Below, piece by piece: positions 41,254 to 50,113 of a DNA stretch of 64,000 nt. The stretch's first letter is position 1. Each line of letters begins with the position of its first letter. The notes beneath the pieces are model-generated. The model was not told the origin of the DNA. It searched no databases and was given only the letters and a program-made list of their open reading frames with translations. Where the stretch lies: positions 496,001 to 560,000 of the forward strand of contig NZ_JACBZN010000001.1 of NCBI RefSeq assembly GCF_013408555.1, in the 5' to 3' direction. Origin of the DNA: Aeromicrobium tamlense (lineage in GTDB: Bacteria > Actinomycetota > Actinomycetes > Propionibacteriales > Nocardioidaceae). The position numbers and the translations under genes were made by a program.

Positions 41254-42273
41254 ATGGCACTGGTCGAGCTGCGCGACGTCCACAAGATGTTCGCGCCCAC
41301 GAAGCGGGGCGCGGCCCCCGTCGAGGCGATCCGCGGGGTCGACCTCGACGTGGAGGCCGGTGAGATCCACGCGATCGTCGGCTACTCCGGCGCGGGCAAG
41401 TCCACCCTGGTGCGACTGGTCAACGCGCTGGAGCAGCCGACCTCGGGCAGCGTCACGGTGGACGGGACGCGGCTCGACCAGCTGCGCGAGCGCGACCTGC
41501 GTGGCGTCCGTCAGGGCATCGGGATGATCTTCCAGCAGTTCAACCTCATGCGGTCGCGCACCGTGTGGGGGAACCTGGAGTTCCCGCTGCGCCTGGCGGG
41601 CGTCGACCAGGCCGAGCGTCAGCGCCGGATCTCCGAGCTGCTGCACTTCGTCGGCCTGGCCGACAAGGCGCACGCCTACCCCGAGCAGCTCTCGGGCGGG
41701 CAGAAGCAGCGCGTGGGCATCGCCCGGGCGCTCGCGACGAACCCGTCGATCCTGCTGGCGGACGAGTCCACCAGCGCCCTGGATCCCGACACCACGCGTG
41801 AGGTGCTCGGGCTGCTCCGCAAGGTCAACGAGGAGCTGGGCATCACGATCATCGTCATCACGCACGAGATGGACGTGGTCCGCACGCTCGCCCACAAGGT
41901 GAGCGTCATGGAGCACGGCCGGATCGTCGAGAGCGGACGCGTGGCCGAGATCTTCGCCCGCCCGCGCGAGAACGTGACGCGGCGCTTCGTCGGCACGCTG
42001 GTCGAGGAGGTCCCGCAGGGGCCCGAGCTCGCGGCGCTGCGCGAGCGCTTCGGCGGGCGTCTCGTCGTCGTCGACGTCGAGGGCCGCACGAGCCAGTCCG
42101 ACGTCTTCGCGGCGCTCGTCGCACGGGGACTGAAGGTGGAGATCGTGCAGGGCGGCGTGAACCGCGTCGGCGGCTCGGTCTTCGGGCACGTCACGCTGTC
42201 GGTGCACGGTGACGGCGTCGACGAGGCGGTGGCCCAGGTGGGTCGCCTCGAGGGCGTGGAGGTGCTCGCATGA
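41254..42273 (+). CDS. metN: Methionine ABC transporter ATP-binding protein with NIL domain
   Basis: The 339-residue ATPase has Walker A GYSGAGKS (43-50), signature LSGGQKQR (about 147-154), Walker B ILLADESTSALD (about 166-177) and ITHEMDVV. A C-terminal NIL domain (about 265-338) is the regulatory module by which intracellular methionine inhibits transport. It overlaps metI by 4 nt. Assignment rests on domain content and on the MetQ and MetI neighbours. Confidence 0.94.
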   Translation: MALVELRDVHKMFAPTKRGAAPVEAIRGVDLDVEAGEIHAIVGYSGAGKSTLVRLVNALEQPTSGSVTVDGTRLDQLRERDLRGVRQGIGMIFQQFNLMRSRTVWGNLEFPLRLAGVDQAERQRRISELLHFVGLADKAHAYPEQLSGGQKQRVGIARALATNPSILLADESTSALDPDTTREVLGLLRKVNEELGITIIVITHEMDVVRTLAHKVSVMEHGRIVESGRVAEIFARPRENVTRRFVGTLVEEVPQGPELAALRERFGGRLVVVDVEGRTSQSDVFAALVARGLKVEIVQGGVNRVGGSVFGHVTLSVHGDGVDEAVAQVGRLEGVEVLA

Positions 42274-42941
42274 TCGCCCGGGACACCAACCTCCCCGAGC
42301 TGTGGCCGCTGATCGGCACGGCCACGTGGGAGACGTTCTACATGGTCGCGATCACCGTCGCGATCGGTGGCTTCCTGGGCCTCGTCGTGGGCCTGGCGCT
42401 CTACGCCACGCGCGCCGGCGGCCTATTCGCGAACCGCGTCGCCTTCACGGTGCTCAACGTGGTGGTGAACTTCTTCCGCCCGATCCCGTTCGTGATCTTC
42501 ATCGCGGCGGTGCAGCCGTTCGCGCGGCTCGTCGTGGGCATTGGCATCGGTAACCGGGCGATCATCTTCGCGATGACCCTCGCGGCGATGTTCGGCATCG
42601 CGCGCATCGTCGAGCAGAATCTCGTGACCGTCGAGCCCGGCGTGATCGAGGCTGCTCGCTCGATGGGCGCCAGCCGGCTGCGAATCCTCGCGACCGTCGT
42701 GGTGCCCGAGGCCCTCGGTCCGCTGATCCTGGGCTACACGTTCGCGTTCGTCGCGATCGTCGACATGAGCGCGATCGCGGGCGTCATCGGCGCCGGCGGC
42801 CTGGGCGCCTTCGCCCAGCAGTACGGCTACCGCCAGTTCGACACGGTGGTCACGTGGACGGTCGTGCTGATCATCGTGGCCTTCGTCCAGGTGGGCCAGT
42901 TCTTCGGCAACACCCTGGCCCGCAAGGTCCTGCGCCGCTGA
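42270..42941 (+). CDS. metI: Methionine ABC transporter permease
   Basis: The 223-residue permease has about five helices and the BPD_transp_1 EAA loop EAARSMGASRLRILATVVVPEALGP (about 126-150). VNFFRPIPFVIFIAAVQPFARL (start about 69) and GAGGLGAFAQQYGYRQFD near the C terminus are typical of MetI. It completes the metQNI operon; a family A palindrome begins one base after its stop. Confidence 0.94.
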   Translation: MIARDTNLPELWPLIGTATWETFYMVAITVAIGGFLGLVVGLALYATRAGGLFANRVAFTVLNVVVNFFRPIPFVIFIAAVQPFARLVVGIGIGNRAIIFAMTLAAMFGIARIVEQNLVTVEPGVIEAARSMGASRLRILATVVVPEALGPLILGYTFAFVAIVDMSAIAGVIGAGGLGAFAQQYGYRQFDTVVTWTVVLIIVAFVQVGQFFGNTLARKVLRR

Positions 42942-43040
42942 TCCACGCCTCCGGCGCGCCAGATGTGTGGCGGCATCCACCCTTTTCGAGCCGAATCGGC
43001 CGGAAAGAGGTGGATGCCGCTACACATCTCGCGCGCCTCG
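42942..43040. repeat. Family A palindromic intergenic repeat, copy 2
   Basis: The left arm starts AGATGTGTGGCGGCATCC (42961) and continues to CACC at 42981; the right arm 43009-43029 is its complement over 21 nt with one G/A difference that would form a G-U pair in RNA. The left flank TCCACGCCTCCGGCGCGC (42942-42959) is shared with copy 3. The loop contains CCCTTTTCG and GGAAAGAG. It sits between convergent metI and the DUF1684 gene. Confidence 0.88.
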
Positions 43041-43056
43041 GGGGCGCGGCCGGCGG

Positions 43057-43803
43057 TCAGCCGCGGGTCGGGCGGGTCTCGCCGGCCTCGACCGCGACCG
43101 GGAGGCGGTTCGCCGCGGGCGGCAGCGGGCACAGGTAGTGGTCGCTGAACGCGCACGGCGGGAGGTGGGCGCGGTTGAAGTCCAGCTCGACCGATCCGTC
43201 GGCCGCCGGCGGCCTCGTGTCGAGGAACCGGAACTGCTGGGTCCGGGCCCCGTTGGTGGCGTCCGCGAACACGATCTGGAGGCCGCCCGGGCGAGCCGAG
43301 GACGGGAAGGCGAGGAGGTCGGCCTCGTGGTCGCCGATCCGCACGCGCACGCTCCCGGCCAGCGGGTCCTCTGTCGTCGCGCCGTCGACGTGCTCGACCT
43401 CGAGGCCGGTCCCGGCCACGGCGGGCGTGAAGCTGCCCGTGAGGACCCATTCCGGACGATGGTCGAAGGCGTCGATGTCGCGCAGGCTCGTCCGGGTCGC
43501 GGCCGCGGGATCGAACACCCGCAGCCCCACGTGACCGCCACGCAGGATCGCTCGGAGCTCGACGTCGCCGAAGGGGGCCGCGCCGCCCACGGGCACCACG
43601 ACCTCGTCGTCGTCGACCCCCCGCACCACGTCACCGGACACGAACCACGTGCCCGGGAGGCCCGGCACGGTCGCCGGGTCCTCGCCGAGCCACGTCGTCG
43701 TGGTGAGCGCGGCGACTCCGTGCGGGGCCGTGACGGCGACGAGTCGCTGCGCCCGCCAGTCCTGCCACGACCTCCGCGCGGTGTCGTCCAGCGTGGCCGT
43801 CAC
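43057..43803 (-). CDS. DUF1684 family protein
   Basis: The 248-residue protein belongs to DUF1684: RRSWQDWRAQRL near the N terminus, FADATNGARTQQFRFLDTR (about 180-198) and DFNRAHLPPCAFSDHYLCPLPPAANRL (about 208-234) are the conserved blocks. The biochemical role is unknown; it has a conserved Cys and His-rich site. The GTG start overlaps the stop of the upstream SsuD-like monooxygenase by 4 nt, so it is probably part of the sulfur-compound cluster. Confidence 0.85.
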   Translation of the reverse strand: MTATLDDTARRSWQDWRAQRLVAVTAPHGVAALTTTTWLGEDPATVPGLPGTWFVSGDVVRGVDDDEVVVPVGGAAPFGDVELRAILRGGHVGLRVFDPAAATRTSLRDIDAFDHRPEWVLTGSFTPAVAGTGLEVEHVDGATTEDPLAGSVRVRIGDHEADLLAFPSSARPGGLQIVFADATNGARTQQFRFLDTRPPAADGSVELDFNRAHLPPCAFSDHYLCPLPPAANRLPVAVEAGETRPTRG

Positions 43804-44894
43804 CGGGCACCCACGAGCTCGCGCTCGGCCAGCTTCGCCCGCACGAGCGGCAGGACGTAGCGCCCGTAGTCGATCGCGTCGTTGAGGTTGTCGTAGCCGC
43901 GGATCGAGATCAGGTCGGCGCCGAGCTCCACGTAGTCGACGATCGAGTCGGCGATCGTCTCGGGCGACCCGACCAGCGCGGTGGAGGCGCCGCGCGCCCC
44001 GGTCGCCGTGACGGTCGGGTACCAGAGCGCGCGGTCGTGGACCTCGCCCCGGGCGGCGATGTCGAGCAGCCGTTGCGAGCCGACGTTCTCCGGAGCCGGG
44101 CCGCCGGGTCCCTTCACGAGGTCGCCTCGCGAGGTGTTCCCCTGGAGCGCGTCGAGGATCCGGTGGGCCTTCTGCCAGGCGAGCTCGTCGGTCTCGGCCA
44201 CGATCGGGCGGAACGTCACCCAGATGCGCGGCCGGTCCGTGCGGCCCGCCGCGGCGGCCTCGGCGTGGACGCGGTCGATCTGCTCCTTGGTCTCCTTCAG
44301 CGGCTCGCCCCAGAGCCCGAAGATGTCGCCGAGCCGGCCGCCGACCCGGTAGGCGGCGTCCGACGAGCCGCCGACCGAGACCGGGATCGTCCCGTTGACC
44401 GGCCGGACGGCGTTGCTGAACCCCTCGAAGCGGTAGTGGCGACCCTCGAAGTCGAACGGCTCGGGGGACTCCCAGGCCCGCTTGAGGATACGGACGTACT
44501 CCTCGGCCCGGTCGTAGCGCTCGTCCTTGTCGAGGAAGTCGCCCTCGCGGGCCTGCTCTGCGGTGTCGCCGCCGGCGATGACGTGCACCACCGCCCGGCC
44601 GCCGCTCAGCTGGTCGAGGGTGGCCAGAGCCTTGGCCGCCACGGTCGGGTAGACCGTGTTCGGCCGCAGCGCGACGATCGTCCGCAGGTGCGACGTGTGC
44701 TGCGAGATCGCGGCGGCCTGGACGAACGGGTCGAACGAGGACGAGTGGTACGGCAGCAGCGTGTAGTCGAAGCCGCCCTCGTCGAGGGCGCGGCTGTAGC
44801 GCCGCAGGAAGGCCGGGTCGAGCGCGGCGCCCGGGCGCGGGCTCAGCTCGGTCGCGTCGTTCGGGTAGGTGAGGCTGATGAACTCGGTGGTCAC
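43800..44894 (-). CDS. LLM-class flavin-dependent monooxygenase (SsuD-like)
   Basis: The 364-residue TIM-barrel protein is closest in pattern to FMNH2-dependent alkanesulfonate monooxygenase SsuD, which releases sulfite from C-S bonds. Visible blocks are ALDEGGFDYTLLPYHSSSFDP (about 36-56), RPNTVYPTVAAKALATLDQLSGGR (about 77-100) and HVIAGGDTAEQAREGDFLDKDERYDRAEEYV (start about 103). The GTG start follows GGGGAGA. It is the second gene of a three-gene operon with a reductase-like gene upstream and DUF1684 downstream. Confidence 0.88.
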   Translation of the reverse strand: MTTEFISLTYPNDATELSPRPGAALDPAFLRRYSRALDEGGFDYTLLPYHSSSFDPFVQAAAISQHTSHLRTIVALRPNTVYPTVAAKALATLDQLSGGRAVVHVIAGGDTAEQAREGDFLDKDERYDRAEEYVRILKRAWESPEPFDFEGRHYRFEGFSNAVRPVNGTIPVSVGGSSDAAYRVGGRLGDIFGLWGEPLKETKEQIDRVHAEAAAAGRTDRPRIWVTFRPIVAETDELAWQKAHRILDALQGNTSRGDLVKGPGGPAPENVGSQRLLDIAARGEVHDRALWYPTVTATGARGASTALVGSPETIADSIVDYVELGADLISIRGYDNLNDAIDYGRYVLPLVRAKLAERELVGAR

Positions 44895-44911
44895 GAGGTC
44901 TCCCCGCGCGA

Positions 44912-45967
44912 TCAGGCGACCGGCGCGGCGGCGCGGTCGAGCAGCGCGCGGATCTCGTCGTCGCCCTTGGCTCCAGGCGGCAGGTCCTGCTCGACCGCCT
45001 CGGCGGTCAGGACCTGCATGGCCTCGTTCAGGGGCGTGGGCACGCCGTGGAGGCGACCCAGCAGCACGATCTCGCCGTTAAGGTAGTCGGTCTCGAGCGG
45101 CGCGTGGCGCAGGTAGCTCTGCAGCGTCGAATTGCCCGGGCGGGACCGCCCCGCGATGTCGCCCTCGAGCACTGAGTGGGGCCACAGGGAGATGCCGGAC
45201 TCGATGGGGCTCAGCGGCGTGATCCCGATCGCGGCGAAGACGCGCAGCGCCTCCTGGCGCAGCCCCTCCTTGACCTCGTCGCGCAGGTCGCTCGGGGCGA
45301 AGACCGGCTCGAGGCCGTTGATCGTGTTGTAGCTTAGCTTGGAGGCCTTGATCGCGGTGATGTCCTCGACCGCCTGGAAGCCCAGGCTGGGGGCGACGGA
45401 GAGCGCGTCGACGATCGCGCGCAGCTCGTCGTCGACGCCCCGGGTCAGGTAGTGGCCGAGCCACAGCAGGACGCGCTTCTCGCCTCCGTAGTTCTCGATC
45501 TCGCCGACCCTCTCCTTGCCTCCGGGGCAGTAGATCGAGCCCGCGACGATGTGCGAGAACCAGCGCAGGGCGGAGCGGTCGGTGTTGAGGCCGTTCTGCA
45601 CGGTCACCAGCGGCAGGTCGGTGCCGGCGCGACCGCGGCTGCCGTCGGCGCGCAGCACCGGGGCCCAGGCCCAGTCGCGCAGCGCCGCCTCGGCGTCCTG
45701 GGACTTCGTCGCGAGCAGCAGCACGTCGCGGTCGGTCAGGGTCAGCTCGGCGGGACCGCCCACCACGTCGAGCGGGACGGTCCGGGTGCCATCGGAGGTG
45801 TGGTAGATCAGCCCGCGGCTGCGGATGGACTCGAGCTCGGCGCCGCGCGCGACGGCCACCACGCGGGCGCCGTGGAGGTGGAGCTCGGCGGCGATCGTGC
45901 CGCCCGTGGCACCGGGGCCGATGACGATGATGCGGCGGTCCGATGCGGTGGGTGTCGGGTTCGACAT
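44912..45967 (-). CDS. Ketopantoate reductase (PanE/ApbA) family dehydrogenase
   Basis: The 351-residue NAD(P)-dependent dehydrogenase has the Rossmann motif IVIGPGATGGTIAAEL (about 14-29) and the PanE C-terminal helical domain with KASKLSYNTINGLEP (about 205-219), whose Lys is catalytic in PanE. It interconverts 2-oxo and 2-hydroxy acids. Given the cluster, a sulfur-containing hydroxy/oxo acid is more likely than ketopantoate, but this is inference. It heads the minus-strand operon, divergent from the SsuC-like permease, with two regulatory motifs between. Confidence 0.85.
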   Translation of the reverse strand: MSNPTPTASDRRIIVIGPGATGGTIAAELHLHGARVVAVARGAELESIRSRGLIYHTSDGTRTVPLDVVGGPAELTLTDRDVLLLATKSQDAEAALRDWAWAPVLRADGSRGRAGTDLPLVTVQNGLNTDRSALRWFSHIVAGSIYCPGGKERVGEIENYGGEKRVLLWLGHYLTRGVDDELRAIVDALSVAPSLGFQAVEDITAIKASKLSYNTINGLEPVFAPSDLRDEVKEGLRQEALRVFAAIGITPLSPIESGISLWPHSVLEGDIAGRSRPGNSTLQSYLRHAPLETDYLNGEIVLLGRLHGVPTPLNEAMQVLTAEAVEQDLPPGAKGDDEIRALLDRAAAPVA

Positions 45968-46031
45968 GGGGAGGGGCCTTTCGTGGCGGGGTGCGGAGGT
46001 GACCCCATCGTGTGCGGGTCGCACGACACGC

Positions 46032-46080
46032 GTCCAATCACGATCGACGATCGTCACCGATCACGGATCGGCCTTGGACC
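46032..46080. promoter_or_regulatory. Divergent operator: two GTCCAA-N4-GATC sites and a 15-bp palindrome
   Basis: GTCCAATCACGATC (46032-46045, plus strand) and GTCCAAGGCCGATC (46079-46066, minus strand) face each other; between them lies the perfect palindrome ACGATCGACGATCGT (46040-46054). The same 14-bp pattern occurs upstream of the sulfurtransferase gene (51831) and the FAD-oxidase gene (52897). This is the probable binding site of the LysR protein encoded at 51877-52758. Confidence 0.65.
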
Positions 46081-46158
46081 CCAGTGAATTTACTTCCTAA
46101 CGTCGTGGTGTCGAATCGTCCGCCCCAGGCCTGCTGGCCCGACCGTCCGGAGCACCCA

Positions 46159-47016
46159 ATGACCACCATCACCACGCAGCAGCCGCCGGCCGCGGAGGCG
46201 CCCTCGCCGGGCGCCACCGTGCTCGAGCGGCTGTCCGTCGGTGCCGAGACCTCCGCCCGCCGGCGGCGCTGGTTCTCGCCGCGGAACCTGCTGCGCGCGG
46301 CCCTGCCGCTCGGCGCGCTGCTGGCCTGGCACGTGCTCAGCGAGACCGGCGTCATCCCGGCGCTCTACTTCCCCTCGCCGGTCACCGTCTTCGAGGCCCT
46401 GGGCGAGCTCGTCCGCAGCGGCGAGCTGCAGGCCGCGGTGCCGACGTCGCTGGCCCGCGCCGTGACGGGCCTGGGCATCGGCCTGGCGATCGGGCTGGTG
46501 TTCGGCGTCGCGAACGGGCTCGTGCGGATCTCCGAGGAGATCTTCGACTCCAGCTTCCAGATCGTGCGCCAGGTGCCGTTCATCGCGATGGTGCCGCTGT
46601 TCATCATCTGGTTCGGCATCGGCGAGTCGTTCAAGGTCATCGTGATCTCGCTGGCGTGCGTCTTCCCGATCTACATCAACACGTACCACGGGGTGCGGCA
46701 CGTCGATCCCCGCCTGGTCGAGGCGGCCCAGGTCTTCGGGCTCTCGCGGCTGCGCACGATCGTCACCGTGGTGCTGCCGGCCGCGCTGCCCCAGATCCTC
46801 GTCGGCCTTCGGATGTCGATGGGCGTCTCCCTGTTGGCGCTGATCGTGGCTGAGCAGGTCAACAGCCGCAACGGCATCGGCCACATCATCTTCGTCGCCA
46901 CCGGCGCCCTCCGGATCGACATCATCGCCGGCGCGATCCTCATCTACGCCCTGCTGGGAGTGGTGGTCGACATGATCATGCGCTTCCTCGAGCGACGACT
47001 CCTCCCGTGGAAGTGA
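46159..47016 (+). CDS. Sulfonate/nitrate-type ABC transporter permease (SsuC-like)
   Basis: The 285-residue permease has a polar N-terminal region of about 45 residues and six helices, with the EAA loop VEAAQVFGLSRLRTIVTVVLPAALP (about 191-215). PSPVTVFEALGELVRSGEL (about 76-94) is typical of the SsuC/TauC group. It starts the plus-strand ABC operon and is followed after 5 nt by the ATPase gene. The presence of SsuD-like enzymes next to it favours an organosulfonate or similar organosulfur substrate. Confidence 0.9.
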   Translation: MTTITTQQPPAAEAPSPGATVLERLSVGAETSARRRRWFSPRNLLRAALPLGALLAWHVLSETGVIPALYFPSPVTVFEALGELVRSGELQAAVPTSLARAVTGLGIGLAIGLVFGVANGLVRISEEIFDSSFQIVRQVPFIAMVPLFIIWFGIGESFKVIVISLACVFPIYINTYHGVRHVDPRLVEAAQVFGLSRLRTIVTVVLPAALPQILVGLRMSMGVSLLALIVAEQVNSRNGIGHIIFVATGALRIDIIAGAILIYALLGVVVDMIMRFLERRLLPWK

Positions 47017-47021
47017 CGGCC

Positions 47022-47762
47022 ATGACGACTCTCGACCTCACCACCGACCCCCGGCCCACGACGGACGAGCCCGCGGTCCGACTCCGTGGGGTCGACAAGC
47101 GCTTCGGCGACCGCGTCATCCTCGACGGCGTCGACCTGACCATCCGGCGGGGCGAGTTCGTGGCCCTGCTCGGCGCCTCCGGCTCGGGCAAGACCACACT
47201 GCTGCGCATCCTGGCCTCGCTCGACCGGGCCACCGAGGGGGAGCTCGAGGTCTCGCCCCAGCGCTCCGTCGTGTTCCAGGACGCCCGGCTGCTGCCGTTC
47301 CACAAGGTCTGGCGCAACGTCCGGCTCGGGCTGCGGCGCGACCGGGCTCCGCGCGAGCGGATCCTCGAGGCGCTCGCCGAGGTGGGCCTGCAGGACCATG
47401 CCGACGCCTGGCCCAAGACGCTCTCCGGTGGCGAGGCCCAGCGAGTGGCGCTGGCGCGGGCCCTCATCCGCGACCCGCACCTGCTGCTCCTCGACGAGCC
47501 GTTCGCGGCGCTCGACGCACTGACCCGGCTCCGGATGCACGACCTCGTCCTGGGCCTGTGGCGCCGCCACCGTCCCGCGGTGCTCTTCATCACCCACGAC
47601 GTCGACGAGGCGATCCTGCTGGCCGATCGGATCCTCGTGCTCGACCAGGGACGGTTCGCGGAGGACCTGACGATCGACGTCCCGCGCGAGGAGCGTCGCG
47701 TGTGGTCCGGCTTCCTCGACACCCGGGCACGCCTCCTGCGCCACCTCGGCGTCACCCCCTGA
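47022..47762 (+). CDS. Sulfonate/nitrate-type ABC transporter ATP-binding protein (SsuB-like)
   Basis: The 246-residue ATPase has Walker A GASGSGKT (51-58), a short Q-loop with VFQDARLLPFHKVWRNV (about 87-103), signature LSGGEAQRV (about 138-146), Walker B LLLLDEPFAALD and ITHDVDEA. DARLLPW-type Q-loops are typical of the SsuB/TauB/NrtC group. It is the second gene of the transporter operon. Confidence 0.92.
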   Translation: MTTLDLTTDPRPTTDEPAVRLRGVDKRFGDRVILDGVDLTIRRGEFVALLGASGSGKTTLLRILASLDRATEGELEVSPQRSVVFQDARLLPFHKVWRNVRLGLRRDRAPRERILEALAEVGLQDHADAWPKTLSGGEAQRVALARALIRDPHLLLLDEPFAALDALTRLRMHDLVLGLWRRHRPAVLFITHDVDEAILLADRILVLDQGRFAEDLTIDVPREERRVWSGFLDTRARLLRHLGVTP

Positions 47763-47819
47763 TCCCTGCGGCGCTCGTCGCAGTCCATCCCCCCGCACGA
47801 AACGAACAAAGGAACCGTC

Positions 47820-48923
47820 ATGTCCCTCAGTCCCCAACGCCGACGTCGCACCGTCGGAGCCGCCGTGGCCCTCGTCGCTGCGATGGGGCTCGCGGCCTGC
47901 GGCGCCGACGCAGCGTCGGACGGCTCCGGGAAGACGTCCTCCGTGACGCTCACCCTGGGCCAGAACGACCCGTCGGTGAAGGTCCTGCTCCCCGCCTCGG
48001 GCGTCTTCAACGACGCGCCGTACGACCTCGAGTTCGTCGACTTCACCAACCAGGTCGACGCCTCCACGGCGCTGACCACCGGTGAGATCGACGGCTCCTT
48101 CCTCGCGCAGTACACCGTCGTCCAGGCCGCCGCCAACGCCAAGCCGACGTGGACGCAGAAGACGGCGCCCTACCGCACGATCGGCGTCCCGGCCTTCATC
48201 GACGTGGAGAGCCACGACCCGTTCGGGACGGTCTCCTCGGCGAAGTCGGGCATCACCGAGCTGACGGCCGAGTCGGTCCGGGGCAAGAAGTGGACCGCCT
48301 CGCCGGGAGCCACGAACTACCTGACGATGCTGCAGACGCTGAACCACCTCGGGCTGGGCATCGACGACATCGAGTACGTCCAGCTGGACAACGCCGCCGG
48401 CGCGATCGCGCTGCTCAACAACGAGGTCGACCTCGCGTCCGGCGCGTACTCGGCCTACATCGAGACGGTGAACGCCGGCGGTCACAACCTGGACTCGTCG
48501 CACGACGTCGGCCCCGGCAGCCCGAGCGCGCTCGTCGCGACGACGAAGTCGCTGGGCGACCCCGACAAGGAGGCCGCCTGGGAGGACTTCACCCGTCGCT
48601 ACGCCGCCTACCGCGTGTGGGTCCTGGAGAACAAGGACGAGTACGTCAAGGCGCTGGTCGAGGCCAACAAGGTGACCGAGGAGGCCGCCGCCGCGCAGTG
48701 GCTGCAGTTCGGCCGCGGCGGCTTCGGCCCCGTCACGCCGGAGAACGTCGCCGCCGGCCAGGACATCGCCGACCTCGCCTTCGGGGAGGGGGTCATCCCG
48801 GCCGAGATCGACGCGTCGATCGGCTACGACGACCGCTTCACGGCCGCGATCGAGAAGGGCGTGGAGGAGAGCGGACTGGACGCCGCGATCGCCGCCTCGA
48901 TCGAGGAGAACCCGGCGCAGTGA
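47820..48923 (+). CDS. Sulfonate/nitrate-type ABC substrate-binding lipoprotein (SsuA-like)
   Basis: The 367-residue binding protein has a lipoprotein signal with lipobox LAAC (Cys about residue 26) after RRRRT and a hydrophobic core. The mature domain resembles NMT1/SsuA proteins: GEIDGSFLAQYTVVQAAAN (about 80-98) and ALLNNEVDLASGAYSAYIETV (about 195-215). The ligand is not known. It completes the ABC operon, and a strong hairpin follows its stop. Confidence 0.87.
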   Translation: MSLSPQRRRRTVGAAVALVAAMGLAACGADAASDGSGKTSSVTLTLGQNDPSVKVLLPASGVFNDAPYDLEFVDFTNQVDASTALTTGEIDGSFLAQYTVVQAAANAKPTWTQKTAPYRTIGVPAFIDVESHDPFGTVSSAKSGITELTAESVRGKKWTASPGATNYLTMLQTLNHLGLGIDDIEYVQLDNAAGAIALLNNEVDLASGAYSAYIETVNAGGHNLDSSHDVGPGSPSALVATTKSLGDPDKEAAWEDFTRRYAAYRVWVLENKDEYVKALVEANKVTEEAAAAQWLQFGRGGFGPVTPENVAAGQDIADLAFGEGVIPAEIDASIGYDDRFTAAIEKGVEESGLDAAIAASIEENPAQ

Positions 48924-48928
48924 TCCCC

Positions 48929-48968
48929 GCGCGGGCGGCCGGCACGGACACGTGCCGGCCGCCCGCGC
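48929..48968 (+). terminator. Intra-cluster hairpin after the SsuA-like gene
   Basis: Perfect 17-bp arms GCGCGGGCGGCCGGCAC (48929-48945) and its complement (48952-48968) surround a 6-nt loop. There is no T-tract. Its place between the binding-protein and monooxygenase genes suggests transcript processing or stabilisation, or partial termination, that raises binding-protein levels. Confidence 0.65.
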
Positions 48969-48987
48969 CTCGTCCCAGGAGGACCCG

Positions 48988-50079
48988 ATGAAGCTGTCCG
49001 TCTTCGATCTCAACCCCGTCTCCGACGGCACGACCGGCGCGGAGGCGCTGCGTGCCGTGGTCGACCTCGCCCGCAACGCCGAGGACTGGGGCTTCCACGG
49101 CTACTGGTTCGGTGAGCACCACCTCGGTCGCGGTCGCGTGGGGTCCGCCCCGGTCGTCCTGACGTCGCTCGTGGCGTCGCGGACACGCACCCTGCACGTC
49201 GGCACCGCGGTCGCGGTGCTGCCGCACTACCGGCCCCTGTCCCTCGTCGAGCAGGTCGGCACGATCGCCGAGCTGTTCCCGGGGCGCATCCACCTCGGCC
49301 TCGGCAAGGGGCTGACGCACGCCGTCGAGCCGACACCCGCACGGGTGACCGCCGCCATCGCGGCCCTCGCCGACCCCGATCGCGAGCCGCCCGAGCTCGA
49401 ACGGGGCGACCACCCCACGCTGCTGCGCGAGCTGCTCGTCTCGAGCCCGTCCGACGCCGAGGGCTACGACACCTCGGTGCGTCAGGTCCTGAGCCTGCTG
49501 CGGCGGCCGATCGCGACGGTGGACGGGCAGCCCGTCCAGGCATCGCCCGGGCTCGGTGCTCCCGTGCGCCCCTGGCTCTTCGGGTCGTCGGGCGTGCCCA
49601 GCGCGCTGAGGTCGGCGGCGCTCGGACTGCCGTTCGTGGTCAACCACCACGTCATCGACGAGTCGCTCACCGAGGCCGTCACCGCCTACCGCGACGCGTT
49701 CACGCCCTCGGTGCACCTCGACCGGCCCCACGTGGCGGTGTCGGTGCACGCCGTGGCCGCGGACACCGACCGGCAGGCGCAGGAGGCGGCGCGGAGCTAC
49801 CGTGCTTGGATCTCCGGTGTCCTGACGCGCGGCTTCTCCGACGTCGTGCACGCGCCCGACCACGCGATCCACGGCGACCCGTCGGCCCGGCACGAGAAGT
49901 CGGACGGACCCGTCGGGACCCGCATCGTGGGCACGGGTGAGGAAGTGGCCGATCGGATCGCGGAGTTCTCCACGGCGCTCGGCGCCGACGAGGTCCTCGT
50001 CAACACGATCGTCCACGGCGACAAGGTGAAGGCCCGCTCGTTCGAGCTGATCGCCGAGCACTGGGCCGCACGGACCTGA
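48988..50079 (+). CDS. LLM-class flavin-dependent oxidoreductase
   Basis: The 363-residue bacterial-luciferase-fold protein shows RNAEDWGFHGYWFGEHHLGRG (about 29-49), AVAVLPHYRPLSLVEQVGTI (about 72-91) and LFPGRIHLGLGKG (about 94-106). It differs from the SsuD-like paralog at 43800 and is closer to the MsnO8/luciferase-like subgroup. It presumably acts with FMN on a cluster metabolite. AGGAGGACCCG precedes the ATG. It is convergent with the FAH-family gene. Confidence 0.87.
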   Translation: MKLSVFDLNPVSDGTTGAEALRAVVDLARNAEDWGFHGYWFGEHHLGRGRVGSAPVVLTSLVASRTRTLHVGTAVAVLPHYRPLSLVEQVGTIAELFPGRIHLGLGKGLTHAVEPTPARVTAAIAALADPDREPPELERGDHPTLLRELLVSSPSDAEGYDTSVRQVLSLLRRPIATVDGQPVQASPGLGAPVRPWLFGSSGVPSALRSAALGLPFVVNHHVIDESLTEAVTAYRDAFTPSVHLDRPHVAVSVHAVAADTDRQAQEAARSYRAWISGVLTRGFSDVVHAPDHAIHGDPSARHEKSDGPVGTRIVGTGEEVADRIAEFSTALGADEVLVNTIVHGDKVKARSFELIAEHWAART

Positions 50080-50089
50080 GCCCGTGCGC

Positions 50090-50113
50090 GGGCCCGGCCG
50101 TCAGGCCGGGTCC
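50090..50113. terminator. Short hairpin between convergent genes
   Basis: GGGCCCGGCC (50090-50099) pairs with GGCCGGGTCC (50104-50113) with one G-U pair and a 4-nt loop. It overlaps the end of the minus-strand hydrolase gene and probably terminates transcription from both sides, although it lacks a T-tract. Confidence 0.45.

Noticed and set aside
46944..49076. 710-codon minus-strand frame opposite the ssuB- and ssuA-like genes
   Set aside because: It is antisense to well-supported ABC genes with intact motifs and shows no domain; it is a composition artefact.
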